From NCBI GenBank assembly GCA_018644935.1, contig JABGPL010000001.1:1-64000 (forward strand): 64,000 bases of DNA, read 5' to 3'. The notes under the pieces are model-generated. The model was not told the DNA's origin. It saw only the letters and a program-made list of their open reading frames with translations, and did not search any database. Positions 20,310-30,300 of this stretch are shown piece after piece. Within the stretch, counting starts at the first letter, position 1, and every line of letters starts with the position of its first letter. The stretch is from Calditrichota bacterium (lineage in GTDB: Bacteria > Electryoneota > AABM5-125-24 > Hatepunaeales > Hatepunaeaceae). The translations under genes were made by a program, and so were the position numbers.

Positions 20310-21470
20310 TCATCGTTTTGGTTTGGTTTTCTTTTGAGTCTCAGGTACTGAGAACTTTTCGATACTCGCTCTTTCAACAATCTGTTTATAGAGATAGAGC
20401 ATTCTTTCAGCATGTAACTCAAAATTGTACAGCTTTGTAGCCAGATCCTTTCCGTTTTTACCAAGCCTCTGCCTGTACCCTTCATCGGGTGCCATTCTAT
20501 TCATTGCCGCGGCAAAAGCAATTTCATCATTCCTCGGTACAGTAATCCCTGTCACATTTTCAATAACAAGATCAGACACACCTTCTTCCTGAGATGTGAT
20601 TATTGGGAGTCCAGCAGCCATAGCACCAAGAAGCTTTAATCCAAATCCGTTTTTTCTGAACGGGAACAGGAAGACATCACTTCTTTTAAGGACCGCGTCA
20701 AATTCAGCATCTGTAACTCTACCCGTAAAATGAACCCTCTGGTACAATCCAACCTGCCGAACAAGTTTTTTCAAATAATTGGTATAATCTTCATCCCCGG
20801 TTCCAACTATTGTCATCAATGTGTTGGGTCTTGCATCTGCTATTCTGTCGAAGGCCTTAATTGCAATATCAGGACCATTGTTTTCAACGAGCCCCCCCAC
20901 ATAACAGAACCTGACAAACCCCTTTTCAGCACCGATCCTGGGCAAATTTCCATATCTCTCTATGTCTGTGCCCGTTGGGATTATTTCTGAACTCTGATAT
21001 TGTTTGAGTTCTGGTAAGACTTTGGGTTCGAGTCCCCGGTGAGCAAGAGTTATCAGGGAAACATTACTCAAAAAGTTATTCAACCAGCCCGACAAACTCT
21101 TTTCTTCCTGATTTGGGTCAGGAGAAAGATTAATATCCTCCCAAATTGATGCTATGCAGGCTGGGTGTTTTGCGGCATGCCAGCAAAGAGTGCGGTTAAA
21201 TGGACTGTGAACATGAACGATATCAAATTTGTGTTTGTTAACGACATCCCAACCTGTCCAGAATTTTTTTACACTCCCAAAAATCCCATTTGAGCTTTCT
21301 TGCTCCGACTCTGTACTATTATAATAGTGAGTGCTAATATTAGAAATTTCTCCGGGAGTTGTTGAAAGAAATTCCAACTTATGTCCAAGACTCACCAGAT
21401 ATTTCGCCCAGAGACGAATCTTCTCACTCTGGATGTTCCCTATAAATAGGATACTATATTTATCACTCAT
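20310..21470 (-). CDS. Glycosyltransferase family 4
   Basis: A GT-B enzyme. The C-terminal half shows the retaining GT4 layout: CYVGGLVENNGPDIAIKAF, HFTGRVTDAEFDAVL, then FLFPFRKNGFGLKLLGAMAAGLPIITS, which carries the donor-binding ExxG-like block, and VIENVTGITVP. The ORF track begins at a GTG (21482), but the ATG at 21470 follows an AGGAG about 12 bases upstream and gives MSDKYSILFIGN. It overlaps the end of the ligase gene by 8 bases, and its own stop overlaps a possible flippase start. Confidence 0.87.
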   Translation of the reverse strand: MSDKYSILFIGNIQSEKIRLWAKYLVSLGHKLEFLSTTPGEISNISTHYYNSTESEQESSNGIFGSVKKFWTGWDVVNKHKFDIVHVHSPFNRTLCWHAAKHPACIASIWEDINLSPDPNQEEKSLSGWLNNFLSNVSLITLAHRGLEPKVLPELKQYQSSEIIPTGTDIERYGNLPRIGAEKGFVRFCYVGGLVENNGPDIAIKAFDRIADARPNTLMTIVGTGDEDYTNYLKKLVRQVGLYQRVHFTGRVTDAEFDAVLKRSDVFLFPFRKNGFGLKLLGAMAAGLPIITSQEEGVSDLVIENVTGITVPRNDEIAFAAAMNRMAPDEGYRQRLGKNGKDLATKLYNFELHAERMLYLYKQIVERASIEKFSVPETQKKTKPKR

Positions 21471-22806
21471 TAGCTTTCCCACTCCTTCGAACCAGTAAAA
21501 TTTGGTATGCTAAAAACATCCAAAACAGGATAATTACCTGAGGATGATGAAAGGGTGAATCTACCATTGATGCTGCGAGAGAGGCAATAAAGCCAATATT
21601 AAGACTAAGCAATAGCCGATCATCGGCATTCCAGTTCTCCTTCCGCATCTCCACTACACGCTTAAATGCTCTGATGAATACGGCAATGATGATGTAGAAA
21701 TACGCTGAAATCCCAATCAAACCGTATTCAAACCACCATCTTAGATATACATTGTGGGCATGTTCCGCTCTTACAATACTGCCAGGGAAATTAATGGGAT
21801 AAATATACCTATAGCTGTCTATACCCATTCCAAAAAGCCAATATCGAGGTAGTAATTCAAATGAATTGAGCCAGATTTGTACTCGCCCTACAGATGACCA
21901 ATCGGGAGTAGAAGTCATTCCAAATGTCATCATCAAACGGTAGAGAATCAGAGAAGGTAAGATGAGCGCTCCGGCAATAAAAACGGGCATCATAACCTTA
22001 AATACCTGACGATCTTTCCAGGCAAATATGCCCATAGTTATAAATGATGTTAGATATGCTGCCCTTGATTGAGTTACAAATATACCTGCAAATATTCCCA
22101 GTAAAATGATCCAATTTCTTACTTTTTTGCCTACATTTTTCTCATAGAGTACACTCATAATTGCAAAAGGAAGTATCATTCCAAAAAAACAACCAGCGGG
22201 GTTGAAATTGACCCAACCAAGAATTACTCTTGTATAACCGATTATGAGATAACGAATAAGACTTGCCCACCCAATAAGTGCCGCGAAGGTACATATCACC
22301 CTCATGGTTTTTTCAATAGACCTATTTGATGGTTCCAAGTTGAAGAGGATGACAAAAACCAGAATGGGAAACAACAGATTAAATCGAAAGAGATATTGAG
22401 CTTCTGACACCTCGTATGCATTTGTTACTCCCCAGAGCCCGGATAGGACAATTAGACCAATTACTATCGGGTATACAATACTGATGCTTAGTTTACCTGC
22501 CTGCAATCTCCCAGCAAGAAATGAGATAAAGAAGAGAAGCACCAGTGCAAATATTAGACGGTGATCTGTGTTGAAAAATATCAGAGGAAAAATGTAGATT
22601 GCAAAATTTCTAACATCAAAAAAGAAAATCAATCCAACTAAAGAGATTACAACTCCAATGGTTATTAGAGCAACCGTTGGAGAATACACATACGTAGCTA
22701 ATAAAACTGGCAGAGCAACACATACAGCCAGCAATCCTATGGAAATGAAAGAATTCGGAGGTGAATATTTACCTGGTGAAAGTAGTATTTTGTACTTATT
22801 AATCAC
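21463..22806 (-). CDS. O-antigen ligase/polymerase family membrane protein
   Basis: A 447-aa protein with about ten to twelve membrane helices and one large periplasmic loop containing RVQIWLNSFELLPRYWLFGMGID and EHAHNVYLRWWFEYGLIG. This is the Wzy_C/WaaL pattern, with the conserved RxxxW and HxxxxxxxxE-type residues in the loop. It could polymerise repeat units (Wzy) or join them to lipid A core (WaaL). The two cannot be separated by sequence reading alone. A Wzz-like gene precedes it with an ATGA overlap, which favours a polymerase role. Confidence 0.85.
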   Translation of the reverse strand: MINKYKILLSPGKYSPPNSFISIGLLAVCVALPVLLATYVYSPTVALITIGVVISLVGLIFFFDVRNFAIYIFPLIFFNTDHRLIFALVLLFFISFLAGRLQAGKLSISIVYPIVIGLIVLSGLWGVTNAYEVSEAQYLFRFNLLFPILVFVILFNLEPSNRSIEKTMRVICTFAALIGWASLIRYLIIGYTRVILGWVNFNPAGCFFGMILPFAIMSVLYEKNVGKKVRNWIILLGIFAGIFVTQSRAAYLTSFITMGIFAWKDRQVFKVMMPVFIAGALILPSLILYRLMMTFGMTSTPDWSSVGRVQIWLNSFELLPRYWLFGMGIDSYRYIYPINFPGSIVRAEHAHNVYLRWWFEYGLIGISAYFYIIIAVFIRAFKRVVEMRKENWNADDRLLLSLNIGFIASLAASMVDSPFHHPQVIILFWMFLAYQILLVRRSGKANE

Positions 22807-23993
22807 CCGTTTTTATGCCCTATTCGGAATGTATTAATTATCTTTTGCACTTTTTTCCAGTCCTCTTCATTCTTTTTCGAAAGAGAAAAGGTGTATTCCA
22901 GAATCAAAACGATCACAAGAGTAACAACTACCGAGAGTGCTCCTGAAACCATGACAATTAACTTTCGAGCAGGTCGGGTTTTATAATTTGGGACAACGGC
23001 TCGATCAAGGATCTGGACATTTGCGGTTTCGCGTTCTTCTTGAATTCTCGCACTCTCATATTGAGGATAAATGAATTCCAACAAAGAAGACTGAACACGA
23101 ACTCGACGAATTATATCGGCATATTTTCTGCCAAGTTCAGGCAATTCCTGTAGCCCAATAAAAAGACCGCCCTCCTGCCCACTAATCATTCTGTCATATT
23201 GAGATTCTAATTCTTCGCTCATCAATTGCAGCTGCTCAACCATCGGGTGATTTTGGCCGAGATTATTGCGCATGACATCCAATTTTACATCATTAGCCAT
23301 TTGTTGAGCTTTTATATCAGATGCAGCATGGATCATAGCAATTGTCTGGTCTGGAATTGATATCGCGTTTGTTGTTTTTTGAAAGGAAACAATGCTATCC
23401 TGCAACAATGAAAGCGAATCATTCACTCTTTGGAGTCGCTTCCCAATGTATGTTCTGTTTTTTCGAGCTGTTTCGCTGGTGATGTTACGGTATATTCTGT
23501 CCAGTTCATCAATACACGCATTTGCGATATCCGCAGATCTTCCAGGATCTTTATCTTCAATTTCAATGACAATCGCATTATCTTTTCTTGTTGTAAGAGA
23601 GTAATGACCATTGAAAGACTCTACTACATCCTCAAAAAAAAGTTCTTCAGGTATATTATAGACTTCGCGCAAGTTAAACCGTTTACAAATGGCTTCCTTA
23701 AGCGTGCGACTTGAAAGTACTGTTTGATAAATCTCATCTGTCGCAATATCAAGCCCAAAATTTGCAGCAACTCCTTTCAGGTCACTGGGCAGGAAAGATG
23801 GTATCCCACCGCCGCCACCTGAAGGTGGCAAGATAACAGCGTTCGATGAATACCATACAGGAAGCGTCAGAGCCACAATTACTGCAACGATTACGACTAA
23901 AAAGAAATTTACGATAAAAAGCAATCGCCATTTTACGAGTAGCAGCAACAAGTCAAACAGGTTCAGGTGTGCAACGGGCTCTTTTTCACTCAT
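22803..23993 (-). CDS. Polysaccharide chain-length determinant (Wzz family)
   Basis: A polysaccharide co-polymerase with one membrane helix near each end (about 22-45 and 350-372) and a long periplasmic alpha-helical stretch between. The segment after the first helix (VILPPSGGGGGIPSFLPSDL) and the proline-containing VVPNYKTRPARKLIVMVSG before the second helix match the Wzz domain. It has no C-terminal tyrosine kinase. It controls chain length of the surface polymer with the ligase/polymerase, whose start codon overlaps its stop. Confidence 0.88.
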   Translation of the reverse strand: MSEKEPVAHLNLFDLLLLLVKWRLLFIVNFFLVVIVAVIVALTLPVWYSSNAVILPPSGGGGGIPSFLPSDLKGVAANFGLDIATDEIYQTVLSSRTLKEAICKRFNLREVYNIPEELFFEDVVESFNGHYSLTTRKDNAIVIEIEDKDPGRSADIANACIDELDRIYRNITSETARKNRTYIGKRLQRVNDSLSLLQDSIVSFQKTTNAISIPDQTIAMIHAASDIKAQQMANDVKLDVMRNNLGQNHPMVEQLQLMSEELESQYDRMISGQEGGLFIGLQELPELGRKYADIIRRVRVQSSLLEFIYPQYESARIQEERETANVQILDRAVVPNYKTRPARKLIVMVSGALSVVVTLVIVLILEYTFSLSKKNEEDWKKVQKIINTFRIGHKNG

Positions 23994-24011
23994 GTGTTTT
24001 ATCCAAAAAAT

Positions 24012-25667
24012 CTAAAAACGATAACTAAAACCAAGAAAATACCGGTCAGGTAATGTAGTTGAAACATTTCCATCAATTATGCCTGACTCAAAAACCAATC
24101 CAGGGTATGCTTCATATGCAACTGCTGTTTCCACTTCAACCCAGGATGTTCTTTCTCCATCTAAAAGATAAGCGGTTCCTGTCCATTTATTAGGATCACG
24201 CGGTATGGTCTCTGAAATTTCACCACCAACCGTTCCATGTCGATTGGTGTCAATTCTTACATTAATAGCCAGATTGCGCTTTGGTTTGTATTTCAATCTC
24301 CACCGAATCCTATCAGAATTAGGCTTCAGTGAACTACCCATGCTTGATGTCCAGGTAGTAAAGCGATTAACCGGGAAAAAATGCGAATATACAAACGGAT
24401 CAATTCGAGTGTAATCCAGACTTGTTTCTAAACCTGAAATACCCAGGTTATAAAACTTGAGCCCGGCAGTATATCCAAATTTATTGCCAGGACTACCCTC
24501 CCCAAGCGTAGAAGTCTTCAGATCATCAATTAACAGTGAACCATATCCCAAGCCCCAATCCCACAAACGCAATTCGATGTCACCTGAAAGCAATACATTG
24601 TCTATGTCTCCACCATCGTGCTCTGCGGAAAAGAGAAAATTCAGTGGATTCAGATATGCAATATCAAGTCCCCGATCCCCCCAAACAATAGCTTCACTAA
24701 TCCCTATTGTTAGAAAATCCTGATAGAAATACTCAAATCGGTGAGCTGCCAGCCATTTTTCCGCTGGGATGAGCCGAGTCCAGCCCTCAATGTTGGTATA
24801 CAGTGAATCACCCGGGGTTTTCCAGGGAGTGAGCTTTCCTATTACATACAATAATCTGCAGTTCTCACCAATATCAAACCTGAATCGCAGGTGATTAATT
24901 GAAGGGGCTGATCCACCAATTAGTAAATGTTCTTCACCAGGTCCCCAGGCTAAACGATCTTTTCCGAAAGCGATTTCTAACAAGCCAGTTTGAAAAGTTA
25001 GATATGCTTCCGTCAGATCATAATATGTTTCAGATCCGCCCAATAATGGACCAACATATCCCCATCGATCCTCGAGTAGATTACTCCTATGTCTGTATGG
25101 AGAATTTCCCTTCTCAACATGATCTACAAATCTGAAAGAAAAACCAATCTTATTTTGAACGTGCCCTCTGAACTGGATACCGGTTGCACGTCTAAAGACT
25201 GTCTTCTCTTCAGCAATATCCCAACGAGCGGTTATTATTGGGTCAAAGATAAAGCTAAAATACTCAGTTTGCAAGGAGCCCAAATGCCAGTGTGGGGAAT
25301 TTACTCCGGAAATGACATCCACATTCATGTCAGCATTGGACTTTCTTTCGATAATCCGTTCGATATCCAATGCAAATTCTCCTACATAATACTCAAGTTC
25401 ATCATGTAAAACTCTGTCATTCAGACTATGCTGGTTCCGGTATATATCCAGAATATACCGACTGATTTCAATTCTTGACAGCGGTTTCAGGGTAGTTGCA
25501 GAAACTGGTATCAGGCCTCGGGACGCACAATTATCGAGAAATGAATAGATGTCGTTCCCGACCGGCACAAATGAAGATGACTTTAGGTTTATCTCGTTAG
25601 AGTAACCGAATCCGATCTGTGCTAGAATAACAGCAACAATTATCTGATATTTCAGTCTTTTTTTCAA
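24012..25667 (-). CDS. Capsule assembly protein, Wzi-like outer-membrane beta-barrel
   Basis: A signal peptide (MKKRLKYQIIVAVILAQIGFGYS) is followed by a short helical segment and then many alternating beta strands, including FGKDRLAWGPGEEHLLIGG, which matches the conserved FGR-x-WG-PG block of the capsule assembly Wzi family. It ends in RYFLGFSYRF, with a terminal aromatic as in outer-membrane barrels. Wzi proteins are surface lectins that hold capsule on the cell. It shares a 4-base start/stop overlap with rfbB upstream and leads into Wzz, so capsule or exopolysaccharide seems a better guess than pure O-antigen. Confidence 0.8.
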   Translation of the reverse strand: MKKRLKYQIIVAVILAQIGFGYSNEINLKSSSFVPVGNDIYSFLDNCASRGLIPVSATTLKPLSRIEISRYILDIYRNQHSLNDRVLHDELEYYVGEFALDIERIIERKSNADMNVDVISGVNSPHWHLGSLQTEYFSFIFDPIITARWDIAEEKTVFRRATGIQFRGHVQNKIGFSFRFVDHVEKGNSPYRHRSNLLEDRWGYVGPLLGGSETYYDLTEAYLTFQTGLLEIAFGKDRLAWGPGEEHLLIGGSAPSINHLRFRFDIGENCRLLYVIGKLTPWKTPGDSLYTNIEGWTRLIPAEKWLAAHRFEYFYQDFLTIGISEAIVWGDRGLDIAYLNPLNFLFSAEHDGGDIDNVLLSGDIELRLWDWGLGYGSLLIDDLKTSTLGEGSPGNKFGYTAGLKFYNLGISGLETSLDYTRIDPFVYSHFFPVNRFTTWTSSMGSSLKPNSDRIRWRLKYKPKRNLAINVRIDTNRHGTVGGEISETIPRDPNKWTGTAYLLDGERTSWVEVETAVAYEAYPGLVFESGIIDGNVSTTLPDRYFLGFSYRF

Positions 25668-26674
25668 CGTTCGACATACTGACGTTTATAATATTCAAGA
25701 TAATCACCGGAAATCACCTGATTCACCCAATCCAAATTATTAAGATACCAATTCACAGTCATCTTGATGGCATCCTCAAATTTGAATTGTGGCTCCCATC
25801 CAAGCTCGGATGTAATTTTTGAATTGTCCATAGCATATCGGCGGTCGTGACCAAGTCTGTCTTTTACAAAGGTAATTAGAGATTCACTCTTTTTCATTTC
25901 TTTCAGTACAAGCTTAATCAGATCAAGATTATACATCTCACTATTGCCACCGAGATTATATACTTCACCGGTGCGCCCTTTTTCAAATATATCAACCAGA
26001 CCCCGGCAATGATCGGTAACATATATCCAATCACGGACTTGCATACCATCACCATATACCGGAATCGGTTTATCCTGTTTGGCGTTATTGATCAGCAGAG
26101 GTATCAACTTTTCTGGAAATTGGTACGGCCCATAATTGTTTGAACAACGGGAAATGACAACAGGAAGCCCATAGGTGGCATGATATGCCTTCGCAAGCAA
26201 ATCACCGGATGTTTTTGAAGCTGAGTAAGGGCTGTTTGGATCAAGGTGGTTATCTTCAGTAAATGGTGGATCATCTTTCGATAAACTGCCATAAACTTCA
26301 TCAGTAGACACCTGCAGGAATTTCTCAATCTTGTGACCACGTGCCGCGTCCAATAATTTCTGTGTACCGATTACATTCGTATTTAGAAATGGACCAGGAT
26401 CATCAATTGATCGGTCGACATGAGATTCAGCAGCCAGATGCATAACACCCCAGCAATCTTTCATTGCCCTATTTACGGCATCAGTATCTGTAACGTCACC
26501 TCGAACAAAGGTATAATTAGGATTTTTCTCGACACTTGCAAGGGATGCCAAATTACCCGCATATGTAAGCATATCAAAATTTATAATATGCCAATCTGGT
26601 TTCTCAGCAAGGATGTAACGTATAAGATTTACACCTATAAATCCTGCTCCACCAGTAATCATAACCTTCTTCAT
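25664..26674 (-). CDS. rfbB: dTDP-glucose 4,6-dehydratase
   Basis: This extended short-chain dehydrogenase converts dTDP-glucose to dTDP-4-keto-6-deoxyglucose with bound NAD. GGAGFIGVNLIRY binds NAD, HLAAESHVDRSI and TDEVYG carry the active-site Thr-Asp-Glu, YSASKTSGD is the YxxxK pair, and NNYGPYQFPEKLIPL is the family substrate block. Length 336 aa is standard. It is the second gene of the operon; rfbA and rfbD (RmlA, RmlD) are not in the window, so whether the end product is dTDP-rhamnose cannot be decided here. Confidence 0.94.
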   Translation of the reverse strand: MKKVMITGGAGFIGVNLIRYILAEKPDWHIINFDMLTYAGNLASLASVEKNPNYTFVRGDVTDTDAVNRAMKDCWGVMHLAAESHVDRSIDDPGPFLNTNVIGTQKLLDAARGHKIEKFLQVSTDEVYGSLSKDDPPFTEDNHLDPNSPYSASKTSGDLLAKAYHATYGLPVVISRCSNNYGPYQFPEKLIPLLINNAKQDKPIPVYGDGMQVRDWIYVTDHCRGLVDIFEKGRTGEVYNLGGNSEMYNLDLIKLVLKEMKKSESLITFVKDRLGHDRRYAMDNSKITSELGWEPQFKFEDAIKMTVNWYLNNLDWVNQVISGDYLEYYKRQYVER

Positions 26675-26707
26675 TCTTCTGCCTCTTTTTTGAGATATTG
26701 TTCTTTA

Positions 26708-27163
26708 CTAAAAGAACTTTACATCCCAATTGTATCCAATCTCGGGATCATCCCAATCTTTGCGAAATTCATCAGGATTCTTGTAGTTGTATACTTCAGA
26801 AGTCATGTTAATTACAAGAGATTCTGTTTCAGAAATGCACTTCCAACCGTGATATACCATTGGTGGTATCTTCACTAACATCGGATTTTTATCTCCGATA
26901 AAAAACTCTTGAATTTCACCTTTTGTAGGGCTGTCCTCACGCGGATCGAAAAGGACGAGTTTAATCATACCCTGCACACAAGTAACATGATCGATTTGTT
27001 CCAGATGATAATGCCAGGCTTTAACTACACCTGGATAATTTGTTGTCATGTATACCTGACCAAACTTTTCAAAGACTTCATCATCGTTTCGGATTATTTC
27101 CATCAAACGACCTCTTTCATCCGGGATAACTCTGTGAATCTTTGTTTCAACTCCTTCAATCAT
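26708..27163 (-). CDS. dTDP-4-dehydrorhamnose 3,5-epimerase family protein
   Basis: A small cupin-fold sugar epimerase. VIPDERGRLMEII, KAWHYHLEQIDHVTCVQGMIK with the base histidine, and MVYHGWKCISE match the RmlC family. At 151 aa it is shorter than typical RmlC (about 180), like the short epimerase forms often found beside 4,6-dehydratase genes. I place the start at the ATG at 27163 (MIEGVETKIHRV), which has AAAGGA 7 bases upstream; the ORF-track start is further out without support. It is the first gene of the polysaccharide operon, 33 bases before rfbB. Confidence 0.82.
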   Translation of the reverse strand: MIEGVETKIHRVIPDERGRLMEIIRNDDEVFEKFGQVYMTTNYPGVVKAWHYHLEQIDHVTCVQGMIKLVLFDPREDSPTKGEIQEFFIGDKNPMLVKIPPMVYHGWKCISETESLVINMTSEVYNYKNPDEFRKDWDDPEIGYNWDVKFF

Positions 27164-27213
27164 CTTAGGTTCCTTTCGGATAAAATTATTTTGTTCGGCT
27201 GCCACAACCTAAT

Positions 27214-27250
27214 AAGGTATCAAACAATAATGCTTGAGTCAATTTGTCAA
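27214..27250 (-). promoter_or_regulatory. Candidate sigma-70 promoter for the polysaccharide operon
   Basis: On the minus strand TTGACA (27250-27245) is followed by a second box TTGACT (27242-27237), 17 bases and TACCTT (27219-27214). It lies between the terminator at 27277-27306 and the first gene start at 27163, where an operon promoter is expected. The -10 match is modest. Confidence 0.4.
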
Positions 27251-27276
27251 CCCAAATTTCTCAAGCAAAAAGAGAA

Positions 27277-27306
27277 ACCCCCCAATCCATGCTACGATTG
27301 GGGGGT
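27277..27306 (-). terminator. Rho-independent terminator of the 1933-aa secreted protein gene
   Basis: A perfect 11-bp stem (ACCCCCCAATC / GATTGGGGGGT) with an 8-base loop begins 23 bases past the stop at 27329. On the minus strand it is followed by TTCTCTTTTT, a convincing U-tract. It separates the giant-protein gene from the polysaccharide operon. Confidence 0.9.
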
Positions 27307-27328
27307 ATTCTGGTCTTTCTTTTCCTGT

Positions 27329-30300
27329 TTAGCGGACTAAAACAGCCTTCTGCATTGCTACAAAGTTACCGGATTGCATTTTAATAATGTAAATTCCGGA
27401 TGAGATGCCATTTGCATTCCAAACTGTTGAATAATGCCCGGCTGTTTTGTCACCTTGAATTAGTTCGGTGACTTTTTGACCTGACATATTCCACACTGTA
27501 ACAGAAACATTACTCTTACTCGGCACACCGAAGTTGATAGTTGTTTCAGGATTAAATGGATTCGGATAGCTCGGATTCATGTAGAATACAGATGGAATTG
27601 ATGATTCCTGACCATTGGGAACATCAAGAGCATGAAGTATAATAGTGAAAGGTGCATTTCCAGAAACCATGGAGAATTCACTATCAACAGCCCAAACTCT
27701 CCAGCTTACAGTTGCCTCAGCACTACGATCAATGCTAAGCCCTTCAGAAATGTCCATTGTTGGAATCATCGCTTCAAGCTCCGCCATTGGACCTACCGCA
27801 ACTGTATCATCCACACCTTCCATGAAAAAGACAACGGTGTAGTTTACCATATCTTGTTCAAATTCGTTCTGAACAGCTTCTGCCCATGTGAATGTTAGAT
27901 TTTCTTCATCCGAAACCTCGCTTCCAGTCGCAGGGGTCAGCTGGTCAAAAGCATCCGGAGCATCATTAACGGAGTTAACAGCAACGGTGAATGCAGCTAC
28001 AAGCGGTGCGTCTCCAGCATCATCGGTGACTGTAAGTGTAACATCAAGTGGATCACCACCGGCAGTGTTGAAATTCTCCGCAGGATTTGCATTCAGTATA
28101 TTGTCAACAACACTGAGCCCAAGTTCACCGGGATTAACCGTTAACTCAAAGTTCAACTGATCCATGTAATTCTGATCGTTGAGATCTGCGTCTGAGAAAT
28201 ATGCTAGTAAATCAAGAAGCTGAACTTCACCTGCGTCTTCATCGATAGCTTGCGCTTCGACATCCTGACGTTGTTCGGGGTCTCTATTAATGTTGTTAAC
28301 AGTAATACTGATTTGAACTGCATCAGAGACACCAGCTTCATCAGTTAGTGTAAATTCTGGAGTATAAGGATCTTCACGGGCATCATTAAATGTTGGTGTC
28401 CATGTTAAAGTTGCAGTTCCATCACCATTATCTACAAACACTGCTTCACGTGGAAGTCCACCGTTATCTGTCATTTCCCATGTTAATGCATCACCTTCAT
28501 CAGGATCAGAACCAGCAAAGGCAACAATGAGTTCAACGTTTTCATCAACATTGATTTCTGCACCATCGGCAGGTTCCTCGATTACAGGAGGCCTGTCTTC
28601 GTTTATGACCTCAATCCAGACTTGAATTGCAGCGGCTTCTCCACCCGGATCTTCGACTGAAAAGACAGGAGTATAAGGTTCGACTCTGCCTGCATTCAAG
28701 TCAGGGGTCCAGGTAAATGTTGCAGTACCATCTTCATTGTCTACAAATTCATGACCACCGGGTAAACCACCTTCATCAGCAATAACCCAAGCCAATGCAT
28801 CTTCATCAGCGTCGGATGCAGTGAACTGAATCACAAGTTCCTGTTCTTCAGCAACACGGTATGCTGGAAGTTGATTGTCTGGATCACCCTCAGGTGCTTC
28901 GATTACAGGACCATCGTTTACGGCTTCTACAATAAGATCGAAGGTGAATTCTTCATATTCATCACGACGTGGTGTGGATTGTTGAGCAATACCAATCTCA
29001 ATGGATCGAACTGAACGTTCTGCGAAATCTATTGTGAATTGTTCGGTATTGATGTTTCTCACACTTCGAGAATTTCTAACATCCCGATCACGTTGATCAT
29101 CAGCTACGATGATAATGTCATCAATCCTGCCAAAATAGTTTGCATCCGGCATGATTTGATAAACATTTTCACGCGAGATTTGATGTGAAATGTTATCGAT
29201 ATCATTGTCTCTTGGGTAAAACTCAAGATCATCACCATCAGGGTCCATAAATAAATCGTCGAGATCAACAACGTCAACCCAGCCAGCATCTTCTTGAATT
29301 GTGAACTCGTTGTCGTCTCCAAAGACATTTTGTCTAACTTGATCTACAATTTCAGGTGGATCATTAACAGGGGTAATTTCCACGAAAACAGAAGTTCTGT
29401 CTTCAACATTACCATTTGTTGCATGGAAATTAAGTTCATAACGCCCAGCATCGCCACCACCTGTCTGCCAGATGAAATGACCAACATTGTCAGCAAAGTT
29501 AAACTCTGCATTATCGAGATTCTCAAATTCATCCTGATTTGTCCAGGTGAAATTGAATTCCCCTTCAGCATTTGCCAACTCTAAATCGAACTGAATTACT
29601 TCCCCTTCTTGTTCCATCTGCCTGTCAACTGGGACAATCGAAAAAATGTTCTCAATTCCCAAAGTAATGACGGTAAAACCATTCACTACCCAGTTCAAAC
29701 CACCATTAAGAACGTTTACTTCCTCAAATGCATGGTCAACCCCAGCGCCGAAATCGTAGAAACGGAAGGACATCTCTTCATCATTTTCAAATCCTTCAAT
29801 AAGCAGAAGTGTCTCTGCATCATCACCCCATGCAGACAAGCCTAAGGGCCTTCGAGGATCAACAACCTGAGATGCTCCCGCACACATACCAGCAGGAGTA
29901 AAGACGGCCACTTCGTCGTCGACACCTGGAGGTGCGCCACCTATATCTATTTCATTAACGAGAATAGAGTGGTTATTTCCAGATCTTCCATGAACAAAAA
30001 ATCCTTCATATTCTGAACCGATACCTGCTAAATTCAGCGTAGCTCCCGGGAAATGACCATCATTCGAATTGACGGCAACCAATCCCTCGTAACCAATTGC
30101 GGAAGCAGGTGTGAAAGTAATTGTAAATTCAGCTTCTTCACCTGGTGCAAGTACTACTTCATCCTGTTCAAATGCAACGTCGTAGACCTGCATATCAGTG
30201 TCTATGGACCCAATGATCAGGTCGGCTCCACCGATATTCCGAACAGTCATGACTGCTTCAACAGCGTCACCAATTCCAACCGGCCCAAATTCGATTAATT

